DNA from: Pohlia nutans
Lineage: Eukaryota; Streptophyta; Bryopsida; Bryales; Mniaceae
Reading direction: 5' to 3'
NCBI GenBank assembly: GCA_022496805.1
Contig: CM040100.1
Span: 17,141,009 to 17,205,008 of the forward strand
DNA: 64,000 bases
Position 1 is the first letter of the stretch. Each line of letters opens with the position of its first letter. Position numbers and translations under genes: made by a program. Of this stretch, positions 11,640 through 23,425 are shown piece after piece. Under the pieces are notes generated by a model. The model was not told the DNA's origin and did not search any database. It worked only from the letters and a program-made list of their open reading frames with translations.

Positions 11640-12110
11640 CTCCGAACCTTAAAACCCTAAATGGTGACCGCAAACCCTAATGCAAGCGCTCCAAGCTCAT
11701 TTCATTCTGCAAACTGAAAATGCATTGCCGAAAACCTGCATGCTCGCACGAAGCGCTCCTGCACCTCCAGAACCCTAAACCCTAAATTGTGACCGCAAAC
11801 CCTAATGCGAGCGCTCTAAGCTCATTCCATTCTAAAAACCTGAAAATGCATTGCCGACAACCAGCATGCTCGCAAAATTCTGCACGAAGCGCTCCTGCAC
11901 CTCCAAAACCCTAAACCCTAAATGGTGACCGCAAACCCTAATGCGAGACAAAGTGCTCATTCCGCAAATGGAACCTGACAAAGCATAACCTCAAACCAGC
12001 AGTCTCGGAAAAATCTGCATGAAGCGCTCCTGCATCCTTCAAAGCCCTAAACCTAAACCCCAGATGGTGACCGCAAACCTTAATGCGAGCTTTCATTCGA
12101 CAAATTGACC
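11640..12110. repeat. Telobox-containing tandem repeat upstream of the PPR-like gene
   Basis: Four imperfect units of about 125-142 bp, marked by GGTGACCGCAAACCC (GTGACC at 11664, 11789, 11925, 12067), followed by AAGCGCTCCTGCA. Each carries AAACCCTAAA-type teloboxes, doubled in the inner units. They occupy the promoter/5' leader of the adjacent minus-strand gene, and unit 1 lies right at its start codon. A regulatory role is plausible from known telobox function but unproven. Confidence 0.8.
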
Positions 12111-12720
12111 GAGCTCAATCCATTTCTGCAAAATCGAACTTGACAAAGCATAACCTGAAACCCTGTCCCTGTCTCCTGGAAGTTGTAAAACCCTGCGGTT
12201 TCAATTCACGAGGAAATTCTTGTGAGGTAACAGTTTTGGTGAGAGTCTCGCAATTGTGGAACGTGAAATGCAGAATGTCAACACGTAGGAATTGGGTTGC
12301 CAAGTCTCACCTCATAAGAATTGCACTTTGGGAGCATGCCCATCAGTAATGTTGGTATCCCTATTGTTGAACCCGACATACTAGTCCATACCTAAATTTT
12401 GCAAGACAAGATCAGTCTCTCTGGTATCACAAGCAATATATCAACCTCGAATGCACTAGTTAGCAAAAAGTCTTCCCAAATCAAATTAGGACCTTGGTTT
12501 TTAGTAAGAAATTTGAGGATACTAGTTTACTCACTAGTGGAAATGCTATTTATTCTTGAGTGCCACAAATAGCAGTCATCATTCTCTTTCTAGCAAAATG
12601 TTCTAGTCTCATGTTGGTGTGAACGTTGATAATTTTGACATAACCTTCTTGGCCTAGTGTGAAAGTCATCCTTCTAGAGCCTATGTAATACCTATCTAAT
12701 TGGGTTGTTTTATTAACCCC
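12111..12720. other. Intergenic DNA without recognised feature
   Basis: Unique-looking sequence with short random ORFs only. Nothing supportable seen. Confidence 0.4.
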
Positions 12721-12723
12721 TAA

Positions 12724-13213
12724 GAGCATGCCCAGCAGTGAGAGGGAAAACCCTCACCCCAACGTCATCTGATTTGGGATTCAATGAGAGTTGGAGGGGG
12801 CGGCCTGCATGCTACCCCAGCAGCAAGCTTATTTTCTCAAACCAAAGATATTGGCATATATTGGAAAACCTTAAAAAAAGAGCGCATGTGTAAGATCCAG
12901 TGCATGAGGGAGTATAATAACAAGTTACTGTAGTTAGCTAATTATTGCAACACCATGTGTCACATCCTCATTCCGTGCTAGTCCCTCCCCATGCTGTGAT
13001 TGTCCCCTTGCTTCGTTGGTTCCCATGCTTAGCGTCAGAAAATCAAAGCCGCCAAGAGAGGAGTATATGGTATCCTGAACTCAAATAAAAGCCATCACCA
13101 AGCTATCTTAGTGTTTGGCGGATGCTTTTCTACTGCTGCTGGGGTCATGTTTACCCCAAACCTCTATTATATTGGCGTTTGACTGGTGCTTTTCTCTGCT
13201 GCTGGGCATGCTC
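12724..13213. mobile_element. 490-bp MITE, PIF/Harbinger (Tourist)-like
   Basis: Starts GAGCATGCCCAGCAG and ends CTGCTGGGCATGCTC, a perfect 15-bp inverted terminus, flanked by TAA at 12721-12723 and 13214-13216. A 3-bp TAA duplication is the PIF/Harbinger signature. No transposase inside. Confidence 0.8.
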
Positions 13214-13216
13214 TAA

Positions 13217-14341
13217 CTCCCTAAGTGCCCAATCAACCATATTATGCTTGATTTTTGTTCAAAGGCCAAAAAAATCAAGTGTTTTAGCTTTGTCGGAGTT
13301 GGTGTTTTCATTAGATGTTTAAGTTAAGTAATGATACATCTTTTGTCTGTTGGGATTGGAGAATAGACTTCATTTGAAGATTTACACCGTTTAGAAATTT
13401 GAAATTCGAGTGTCCAAAATACAAAAGGCTTTCTAAAGATGCTCCAATCATGCCTCTCTTTTAATTTCTTCATTTTCAATTTTTAACTCCCTATGAATAT
13501 AAGTTTTATCTACCTTAAATATAGTATTAGGGAATTATATTTGACAAAAATATATTTATTTTGATATTTTTTGTTTTTTAAATGATACAACTTGTAAATA
13601 TTTTTGACTATTTATGAAAAATTGTAAATCATACAATGTGATATTTCAACTTTGACTTTTACAAAGAAGGTGAGGACCATTAAGGGTTAAAGAGAAATAT
13701 AGAAGTTTAGAGATAGAGGAAGAAACAAAGAAGATTCAAAGAAGTTGACAACAAAGAAGAGTTATCCATAAAGTCGAGCAAAAAAAATCCACAAAAAGAA
13801 AGACAAGACAGAACTGGTTTTTTAACTTGAAAGGCAGAGAAAATGAGTTTTAGCTCCTTTTTCTTTGACCAATCTAAAGCACTACGTTGACAGGGAGATT
13901 TGAACCTTGAACCTCACCAATGCAAGAGAAGCTCCTCCAAACTTTGCTAGAGTTTCCATGAAAGAATCTCCACGTACCTCCATACCAACCTCATGCTCCC
14001 TCAAAGGAAGGAGCTTAGTGCTTTGTGTGAGTGGATGTCAGAAAATTCTATATCAAGGCCATAAAGTCCTTTTGCAGTCCAACTGCTCTTTGCTAACTTT
14101 ATGGATAACTCGAGTATTCGAAGAAAATGAATGTTGAGAGGAGACAAAAGATATAAAGAAGGCGGTGTGAAATTCCTTGTTTATCTCTTATACAAAGATT
14201 TTTTTTACATTTTGTACTAATACAATTACCATTTGAGATAAAATTGTACAAGGTGAGATAAAATTTAGACTCAAGTTGCACAAAAATATATTTTTATAGA
14301 GCATTGGGTAATTTTCTATAAGAATGTTATGACCCTTGTAC
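13217..14341. other. Intergenic AT-rich DNA
   Basis: No gene found. The ORF around 13907-14137 has no coding hallmarks. Purine-rich stretch at 13690-13860. Confidence 0.4.
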
Positions 14342-14343
14342 TA

Positions 14344-14625
14344 CCGTACCTCACTTTCTGGTTCGGCAAAAATTAATTCAAGTTCCCTGTTCGTCTTTTT
14401 TGGTCCCTCTCCTGTGGTGGGTTCCTCAACCCATCGAGGTGGGTTGCATGTTTTCTTGTGCAATGAATCTTCTTTCATTTGTGTCAAAAAATAAATAAAT
14501 AAAAATTATTTCAAGTTTTCAAAAATTATACCACGTGCTGTTTCCACATTGGTTGAGATAAAGTGAATCCTATGTGAAAATTACATTTCCAAACTCAAAG
14601 TGCCAAACCAGAAAGTGAGGTACGG
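14344..14625. mobile_element. 282-bp MITE, CCGTACC family (second subfamily)
   Basis: Inverted ends CCGTACCTCACTTTCTGGTT and AACCAGAAAGTGAGGTACGG, with TA on both sides (14342-14343, 14626-14627). It shares the terminal CCGTACC and near-identical length with the elements at 9364 and 47171 but has a different body, so it is a sister subfamily. Confidence 0.8.
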
Positions 14626-14735
14626 TATGTGTATGCAGCAAGTGACTACATAGATAAATATGGTATATATGAGTACATCATATTTTAGCCCATACCCTCG
14701 ACACAACACTCTGTTCTAAATCACCTGGTCGAATA

Positions 14736-15299
14736 GATACTCCCATTTTCCGGAAATAACTATCCTATTTTTAAAAAACGTTCAATTCAATGTTGTTTTT
14801 GCACCCAAGAAAAAAAGAAAAAAAAGCCTGAAAATCTAAAAATTCATGATAGAACCCAATCAAAAATTTTATGAGTTGCAAAATGGTCCGCTCTGCTTGA
14901 AGTGGACATCATAACATTCAGTAGCCTTTGTGAGTGCTGCTTTCCCCCAAGAGAATGATGTGGAATCCCACATCATTTCATCCCCCAATGAAATGATGTG
15001 GGATATTCCACATCACATCAGTAACCATGGCGAACAGTAATCGAAAGCACTCACTTAGTCACAATTCAATAGTGTCCTGTAATTGTTTATTTGATTCAAT
15101 AGCCCATTCAATTACATATCACTGGTCACTCTATATATATAAAGGTGGATGAAACTAATAGGCAGCCTTCCTGAATGTTATGATGTTTGAAGTGGACAAG
15201 GCTCAAGTTTGAAGTATAAAGCTATAAAGCATAGGGCAATTATTTTGGGAAAAAAAATGCCGAAAAATAGGACAGTTATTTCCGGACAGAGGGAGTATC
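14736..15299. mobile_element. TIR element (Stowaway-like ends) carrying a nested MITE
   Basis: Left end GATACTCCCATTTTCCGG then AAATAACTATCCTATTTTT; right end is its inverted partner, finishing GTTATTTCCGGACAGAGG then GAGTATC. Flanked by ATA. About 280 bp are accounted for by the nested 14906-15186 element. The ORF at 15209-15655 starts inside the right terminus and is not considered a gene. Confidence 0.65.
14906..15186. mobile_element. 281-bp Mutator-like MITE nested in the previous element
   Basis: Perfect 16-bp inverted ends ACATCATAACATTCAG / CTGAATGTTATGATGT, flanked by a 9-bp direct repeat TTGAAGTGG (14897-14905 and 15187-15195). Nine-base duplications are characteristic of Mutator-like elements. 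The interior has a further palindrome around GATGTGGAATCCCACATCATTTCA-type arms (14960-15020). A relative without a clear duplication lies at 44555-44735. Confidence 0.8.
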
Positions 15300-16273
15300 A
15301 TATTAGACATGAGGCGTCTTTTGGTGATTGCAACAGAGTTTTGAAAATTCTAGAACCTCACACATGGACCTTGGGCCACAGTGCCACACCTTTACATAAA
15401 TCGCATGAAGCACCTAAACAATCACTTCTCCACCAGAGTAACTTAAGTCTCTCACTAATTTCTACAAAAAATCAACTGCTTGTATGCATTATGTTGTGCC
15501 TTCTTCTGTTTATGGCAATACACAAGACGTTCAGACTAAAATACTTGACCATGAGTTGCGAAGTTGAGAAAACTCAATATTGTTGGGTAATGGATATTGA
15601 TTTCCATCTGAACAAGGCATCAATTGGAATCAAGTGGAACAGCAATAACCACTGATCCAAAGCCATCATTCTCCTTTCAAGCATCCCTAATCTTTTGAAG
15701 AGAAAACGAAGAGATACAGTGAGAGTGCGGCACACATACCTTGAACAGAAATTTTCAGTTGCACCTGCTCCACATCTAATTCTTCACCTCTGGAAGAAAT
15801 GAAGTACAGCAACATGAACTACATGAAGTGGAACCATAGATCAGTCCTTGCAAACCCTCAAAGCATTAACCTTCCCAGCCTCAAACGCCTTCACTGAACC
15901 ACAATAAAACTGTTGGAGACAAATGCTTCCAATGTGCACGTCATTAATAGGGGGTAGCATGCTCCCCATCAGATGAAACATAGCACTTACAAAGGTTAGC
16001 TCTAGCAACAGATAGCCGACCCCTGCAAGTCAAATATGAGAGACCCAGGTCCTGCCTACATTTCAAGTCACCAGTATGATGAAGGAACGTGCTAAGGATT
16101 GCTTGTGCATCCCCTACATCTACTATTCATGATTGCTAGAGCTAACCTTCAGTGTTTACAGGACATAGCAGTTTGCAGAGCAAAAATGAAGGGTCCACAC
16201 TGCAGGAATGGCAGTTGTTCCCCAAGATATCCTACAGAACTGTCAGCAGCCACAATAGGAGACAGTAACGCAG
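15300..16273. other. AXR1 downstream region / probable 3' UTR
   Basis: No further gene is seen. A perfect 17-bp inverted repeat, AAGGTTAGCTCTAGCAA at 15992-16008 and its complement at 16133-16149, lies 125-280 bp downstream of the AXR1 stop, so it may fold in the AXR1 3' UTR. Confidence 0.5.
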
Positions 16274-19200
16274 CTAAACATTCAAAACTAAGGAAGTGGC
16301 GCTCATAGCGTTGTAGATGAATGTTCCTTGTATTGGTGTGAATTGCCTAGTCAATAACTGCAGACACAAAAAAAAAAAAAAAAAAAAAACGTTAAAAATC
16401 AAGTTGCGTTGAGCATAGTCATTCGGGAACTGAAAAAGAAAGACGGCAGTATGTTAAGCATGAAAATGAGCATGAATTGATGAACCAGAAAGAAGAGATG
16501 GACACCTTAATGGATTCTTGGGAAGCAATCCCGCCCACAATTGAGGCCACAGTGTGAATTTCGCCTGCTCCAAATCGGCATACTTCACTGATAACGTCTT
16601 CGGGAAGACTTGCTCCGCCTCCCCCCATGTCATTCAATAGACCTACTGCTAACGACTTCAACCTTGATACATCCTCCTCCATCTCCCTGCATGGACACGA
16701 ACATTCGTAATTGAAATATGACTGTCATTACAATATAATTTCTAATGATTCAGACTGGTCAAACCTGATAAATGAAAGACCAAGAGAACAAAAACCAGTC
16801 CAAACATGCTACTGCAAACAACAGAGCAACTCATCCTGTCAAGTAGAAAATCCATTTGTGATGTGCTATAAAATCCCGCTAAAATATTGAGCCAGCCCCT
16901 ACAGATTCCAGGAAAGGTGACAAAAAGGCACAAATACAGTATAAGATGAGAAACCATCGCTAAAGGTCTATTCCATGATATGGTCAACAGTGACTTAAAA
17001 AACAGCCCTACAACTTGAAATCCTGTTCAATGCAGCAAAGCATACCCATCAAAGACACCCGGAAATCTGTTGTAAGTTGCAGCAAAGTGGTCCACTGCCC
17101 GAAGCAGAACGTACAAAGCTGGATGACTGCACGAAAATCGCATGTCAAACCTCTGTAGGTTTAGCAATTACCAGACAACAGAGATATCATAGTCACGAAT
17201 ACAGTGTATACATATGCAAGTAAATAAGAAGATCGACAGAACGGTTCAATTGTTTCATGCAGAATCTGCAATGTACTGAAGGTGTTGAAGCCTAATGGGT
17301 ACGGACTACCATACACTTTTGAACAAAATAATGATCATAACTTATAAAAGAAATTAATCCGAAAATCAGGTAATAACGATGTTTTCTAACCTAAAAATGA
17401 TGTTAATGCACATTAGTCATCTCATAATGCAGGAAGTAGCTTGGAGGGAATGTTTAAAATTCCCAATTACTTTCCAAAACAATGCACATTTAGGATAGTC
17501 AATGCGAGTATGGGATTAATAATTTTCTTTACCTGCTTTCTTCAACTGCAAGAAGTCTCTGGAGTTCAGGTCCTGACCGTGAACTAAACTCATCGCTCAA
17601 CATCTTACATCTCAATACCTGCACGAGGTTTAAGAAAGTTAAGAACTACCTCAATGATCTTGAAGATGCTCATGCAAAAATCGACGATCCACTGGGAACT
17701 CCTTTCAAGTAACAAGGAACTTCCACACGCATTACCTAGGCTAAACAAAACATGCAAGCATCAATGTACATACCCTCAGATTCCGAGCATTCTTGCAAAA
17801 CAGTTTTATGGTACTCCTAGGGATTGGAGAAGAGTCCCGGCCGATTTTCTTCAATATGCGGGTCACGTATCCTTCCACAGCTGTTACATCAGCCTCTGCT
17901 CGTGCTTGATAGACTTTTTGTAACTTAATATAATAGCTGCAATACAAATCAAAACAATGCATTCAGATAACATGTTTATATACTAAACTGAATATCTTTA
18001 ATTCCTTTGCAGACAGGGCATTACAAGGTGCACTTCTCATCTTCAAATATACATAACGAGTTTTGCAAATGACTGATGATAATAGAAGACTATAATTAAG
18101 ATAATAAAGCCTTACTCTGTAAAAGAATGCATGTCTGGAATTGCACCATCCAAAGGAGGCTCTCCTTGACCCTCATTTGACATGAATTGCTGGAAAACAC
18201 TTAAAACCAGATATTAGAGACGGTAAAGAAGTGCACAAAGAAATATCCAAAAAGTGAAAAACACCAGGAGCAAGAACCAAGGAAAATAGGAAAAACTCAG
18301 TTTTCCACCAGAATAGTTAAAACCCTTGAAAACTCAACTCTGGCTACATAAACTGGTACCAGTCCCGAGTATAAGCTTGGAAAACAGAGACTTGACTGGA
18401 CTGAAACGTAACAGATTCTCCTAGTATCAGATAATCGATTCAGGAGGAGCAGCCTGGACAAACCTTGAGAGCAGCAACCATGATCCAGAAGTCAGAAGAT
18501 GACGCATCGACATCTGCCGCCTTGTCCTCCAAAACGGCTCGCAGTTGTGAACCTGGAACATATCAGGAAATGAAAAGTTGAAAAACTCAACTCTAAGGAA
18601 TTCATGAACCTGAACTGAAACATAGGGACTGAAGCTCACGATTCAAATATCCCTGAGCTGACAGGTTAAATTTTTGTTATTAGAATATCGTTAGACGCCT
18701 TAGAACCTAGTAAGAAATCTTGATAGCAGATACTGGAAAAGCGACAGCAACAAAAAACAGGGTTTGTCATCATAATTATAAGAATCTGGAGTTATAAGCT
18801 TACTGATCCCGGGAGGAAACAACACAATGTATGCACTTTTCAAAGCTTCCGAATAATTATCCTCGTCCTCTTCGACCCGCCTCCTAGCGGTAATTGCTTC
18901 CTATATTTAGGTCAAAACAACAGAGAAACCTTAAAGAAACAGGGAGACTGACACAGGCTGAACTCAACAGAATTTGCACTGTAAGATCGGTCACAATGTG
19001 GCAAAAAAGTTCTACATATGCTCCCTGAATTTTGAAACAGCTGTCGGATGCAACATGCGATTCCAAATAACATCTGCTTTTAAACATTACCTTGAACAGC
19101 CTCACGTTTGCTGGCAACTTGCCATCATGTGCTTTTTTCCAATCTTCTGCAATTTTGATCAAGAGCACTGCAAATGGAATATGTTTGTGAATATTGTTGT

Positions 19201-21432
19201 CTTGGGTATCAATGTCAAACTCGTCGACATAGCTGCACAACGCACAGTAACGAGGTGGTGTGAGCCTGGTAGAAATTTCAAGTAGACCCATAATCAAGTA
19301 AAGAAATATTGGTGGAAGAATAACAGGAACCTTCCAACCAAATTAGCAAAGCAAGAGGACACAAACAGCCTATCACATCTTATCATTTCAAGTAACTCCT
19401 GAATACAACCTAAGCACACAAACACCTTATCAAATCTCATGATTCCTCAAGAAAAGACTTGCATGTCCCAAGAACATGGCCACAAGATGTACAGAACACA
19501 TAATAGCAAACATAGGTACTATACAAGCATTACATATCCACATCACTTCCAAATTTAAAGTAGAAAGGATCCGGATAAATTCTGACAATATTGGACCTTT
19601 GAAGTTCAGGCCAAGGTTTATGCAGTCGAAGATCCTCCACTTTGTTATCTGGCTTTGACTCAATTATGTCGTGCTCCTGTAAAACCAGTAAAACCAAATC
19701 GGAATGTGCTTCTAGAAAGACACTCTCAGCCTAGATATACGCACATTCTGACATTTACAACGAACCTCCTTGGCCTTCACCATCAATATAGAACTCCAAC
19801 CATCTGTGATCCCCTTAATTCTAGTAACTCAACAGCAGTTGTATCGAGGAAAAATGTATGTGAGCTGGACCGAAAGAGCCACCACCAAGTCTACGTACCC
19901 TGACACTTATTCGAACAAGCCCCGCCAAGCCATAGGAGCGAGCAATCACGAGCATAACTTGTTGCTGCCGACATATCTCCTCCAGTTTCAGCAAAGGCGC
20001 CTCAGTCATCTGGCCAAAACCCAATACAGTAACTCTATATGAGATAATCGTACATGGAAAGCACATTAAAACATTCTGAAATCAAATGAGGTGCAAGTCT
20101 GAGAACAAGTTGCACTATCTTAACCCCTAATTAAGTGCCCAAATGGTCAAAAGTGGCCACTTCCATATCTGTAGCAGTTGAAATAAATCATTTAGGAAGC
20201 TTCAAGAAGGTTATAAAATGTAGCAATATAAAGAAGAAATCAAACATATGTTTTGAAAGCTACTATAAGCGACTACAAGTGGAGTTTCTATTCTTAGGTG
20301 TTAACAGGTTCCAAAAATGCCTTGTAACTGTATGGGACAAAGGAAAGCTACTCAATGCACTTATAGCGAACTGTGCCAACGATTAATTCCATATCCAAGT
20401 TCCCAAAACGAAGAGCATTTCATTAATGCTGAGTACAAGGATCTACTAATGAATAGTTACCTGAGTTGCAATAACAAGGGTGAACTGTGCAAAGAATGCC
20501 GGGTTAGACTCCAAGAGAGCTTCTGGAGACTCTTCCACAAACTTTGCACCAACTGACTCATTCAGTTCCTGTAACAATGCACAGACACTCTTGGCTTTGG
20601 ATTGCCCCGTACTTTCCCAGTCAACTGCAAAATCCATCACCACGCACACCCTGAAGGTTGAGACACACATAGCTAAAACTCCGTTTCCCATCATGTACCA
20701 AAAAAAACGTAGTATTGATGTACAGAAGCTCAAGTTCATCACCAAACATGGAGAAAAAATCTAAAGCATATCAAACGAAGCTCACCTAGATAATTATTGC
20801 CCAAGTCCGAGGGAGAGACTTTGGAAGCATCCACAATTGTGAACGATCCTATGCCTCCTAAGACTAAATTCTTCAAAGCCTCCGAGCCGGTCGGACCACA
20901 ATTGAGGACACAAACGCGTGCTCTTTCAAGCGCAGACTGTCCATGCTCGCCCCATATCCTACACCAAAATCCTCCAAACATTATTCAAAATCCGTAGATC
21001 TCATATCCATGGTACAAATCGCACTAATACAACAATTACAGTGACAATAAATTTTTTTTAAAGAACTGTAGCTACAAAATTTGGCCTTTTCTTAACCTAA
21101 TCTTCAAACTCATAATCAATCAAGTCGCTTCTTCCAAAAAAAACTGGCTTTTATTCAGATTGCAACCTTCTCAAAACCGCAACGGCGTTACACACCTGAG
21201 CTGACGATCGTACTAATACAACAATTACAGTGACAATAACGTCTACGGGAATTTTTAAAAAGAACTGTAGCTACAAAATTTGACCTTCTCTTAACCTAAT
21301 CTTCAAACTCATAATCAATCACGTCGTTTCTTCCCAAAAAAACTGGCTTTATTCAGATTGCAATCTTCATCAAAACCGCAACGGCCTTACACACCTGAGC
21401 TGACGATCGTACTTGTTGTTGCGCTGCGCCAT
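16274..21432 (-). CDS. AXR1: AXR1, NEDD8/RUB-activating enzyme E1 regulatory subunit
   Basis: With ECR1 it forms the E1 that activates RUB/NEDD8 for conjugation to cullins, needed for SCF-TIR1 auxin signalling; acts in the nucleus. Fourteen exons, minus strand: 21432-21395, 20958-20786, 20624-20461, 20009-19899, 19676-19597, 19232-19091, 18900-18804, 18552-18464, 18189-18116, 17936-17774, 17618-17533, 17126-17046, 16686-16506, 16357-16274. All phases agree; total 1563 nt, 520 residues plus stop (plant AXR1 ~540). It begins [13 protein letters not shown], followed by [13 protein letters not shown] and the ThiF-fold motif [20 protein letters not shown]. Later hallmarks are [49 protein letters not shown] and [20 protein letters not shown]. 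As in all AXR1/APPBP1 proteins the catalytic Cys domain belongs to the partner. The last intron has a 22-base pyrimidine run (plus-strand A at 16368-16389) at its acceptor. All introns are GT-AG. Confidence 0.96.
21021..21412. repeat. Tandem duplication covering AXR1 exon 1 end and start of intron 1
   Basis: Two units of about 190-200 bp (about 21021-21213 and 21211-21412) share CTAATACAACAATTACAG and, at their other end, the exon-1 boundary CGATCGTCAGCTCAG|GTGTGTAA. The upstream-lying true boundary is at 21395; the duplicated one, inside intron 1, is at about 21196. The copy keeps a usable donor. Confidence 0.8.
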
Positions 21433-22258
21433 GGCCGCCACTTCGGCCGGGCTCCGAGCTAGATAAAATCCGCACCCCGGAACGGAAACGGAACGGATAA
21501 TCAAACAGTCAACTAATCGCGCACAGCTTCTCAATCAATCCAGCAATTTCAAAACGGAAACCGGTGATACCCTACAATCGAAAGAAAAGGACAAAAAAGG
21601 TCAAATCCAGGCTTTAAGGTGTCAAAAACAAGCTAAAAAATCTGTGAAAACAGAAGAGAGATTTGCATCGCCCGAGGCTTCCATGAATCGGTCCGAGAAC
21701 AGGCGGAACCTCCGTGACGACGGAATTGAAATTGGCCGGCCTCCTGCGGCTTCCCTCGCACTCTCGCGCACATGTCATTGCCCTCGGACAGACATGATTA
21801 GATGAATGTGGTCATTCATCGTATGTCAACTTTCATCTAAGTACACAGGCTCGTAGGAGGCGCCGTGATAATATGGAGTTCTGAAATATTGTGGTGTTGC
21901 ATGTAAAAGTATGAAGGACGATATTATGGAATAATATTTTGGACATAACATAAATCATAACCAGTGTAACTCTGTGCAGTTGGCTTAATTGTCCCTCGAA
22001 ATTTAGTCATGCTTTTATTATTTATTATTTTTAGAATAATTTATCCATAATTTAATTTAATTTGTGGTGACAAAATTTGATTAAAAATTCATAACTTCTA
22101 CACTGTAGGTTTAAAAGGCACATAACAACTTTAGTGTACCCCTTCTCATCAAGATCTTTCCAACGATACCAAGAATGAACCGGCTAACACACAGTCTGGG
22201 AGATCTCAACGTAACATACAAAACAAAACAAACAAACAAACAAACTATCTTGAGTTCC
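21433..22258. other. AXR1 upstream region
   Basis: Contains the presumed AXR1 promoter/5' UTR to about 21790, then AT-rich DNA. At 22190-22258 is the dispersed repeat also seen at 6865-6960. No further gene. Confidence 0.5.
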
Positions 22259-22836
22259 TTAACCCCTAAACGTCCTCACCTATGTCCAGTTTAGGCAGTT
22301 TTGCAAAGATGCATTATAAAATGCAATTAATATGAATATTTAGAACTTGATGTATGAATAAAAGTTATACATTTTTAATTTTAGATTCTATCTATACAGT
22401 TAGATCTATGACTACTATCACTAATCTTTTTTTATAAATTTTGAAACATAAAATAAAAAATTACTTTGTAATTCAATTACGAATAAGATATTGACAATAT
22501 GTGGATGAAATTTGTTGTGATGGGTTATAATGTAGTACTTTAGGTGTAGTGATTTTTGGAGATTTTTTGGATGCTTGATTTTAATAGTTTTTTTTTTCAT
22601 GAACACTTTTAGACCAAAATCTTCAAGATTTTCGGTGAAACACTACAACACAAAATGAGGCATAATTTTTTCAAAAATTATTTCCTTTTTGATCGGATCA
22701 CACATACATGAAGTTAACTTCCCATAAAAAAATTCAGTAAAAAAATCACACCACAAAAAGTGCATGACGGATGAGAAAATACGGATGAAATTTGTACATC
22801 AAGCCAAAAACGCCTGCTTGGGCAGTTAGGGGTTAA
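22259..22836. mobile_element. 578-bp TTAA-ended MITE
   Basis: Begins TTAACCCCTAAACGTCC and ends GGGCAGTTAGGGGTTAA. The body near the right end is similar (inverted) to 49847-50046, and the left half to 61783-62158, showing a single family. No coding sequence. Confidence 0.75.
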
Positions 22837-23317
22837 TGTATAGATTGTCAAATGTCAGATTGCCATAGTCAAAAACTAAATGGCTAAATTCCAAGTGATC
22901 GTGGTCAAAACCAAGAACTAAATAGCCAGAATCAAAAATTGATTAGCTAAAGCCAAAATCACATAGTCAAAGTCAAAAACCACAAAAACAAATTCAAAAT
23001 TCTTGATTTGAGGTTGAATGACGTACTAGTTTCTTGCAATAATTTTTTTTTATTTGTTTAAAAAAAGAACCAAAATGTTTAGGATATCTGGTGTACCTAG
23101 CCAATCTGATCTATTTGACGATGTATGTAGCCTATCTGAATTACCCACCTGGCTTTGGTTTTGCAATCTTTGGATTTCACTTTGAAGTCCTTACTTAGTT
23201 GTTTATGCAGTCATGCCATGATTTAATTTTTAAATTAGTTGTGAAGGTAGTTTTTTGGTTGAGTTGATTTGTGCAGTTGATTTGCATAACTTGTAAGGAC
23301 TATGGCCCCAAAATATT
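22837..23317. other. Intergenic DNA
   Basis: Contains repeated AGCCAAA/AGTCAAAA phrases (22855-22990) resembling slipped low-complexity DNA. No gene. Confidence 0.4.
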
Positions 23318-23353
23318 TTTCGGGGGTGGCCCGGAAAAGCCGGGCCCCCGAAA
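23318..23353. other. GC-rich hairpin, left of HUH ORF
   Basis: Arms TTTCGGG...GGCCCGG and CCGGGCC...CCCGAAA around an AAAAG loop, with a 3-base bulge. Candidate transposon end or origin structure. Confidence 0.6.
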
Positions 23354-23425
23354 TACAGAAAATAAAATAAAAAATGAAGAAAGGGGGTACACGTCGGCTT
23401 TGAATTTCCCACATTCCCAAGTGCA

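Noticed and set aside
15209..15655. 148-aa ORF
   Set aside because: Begins within the terminal repeat of a MITE and shows no coding features.
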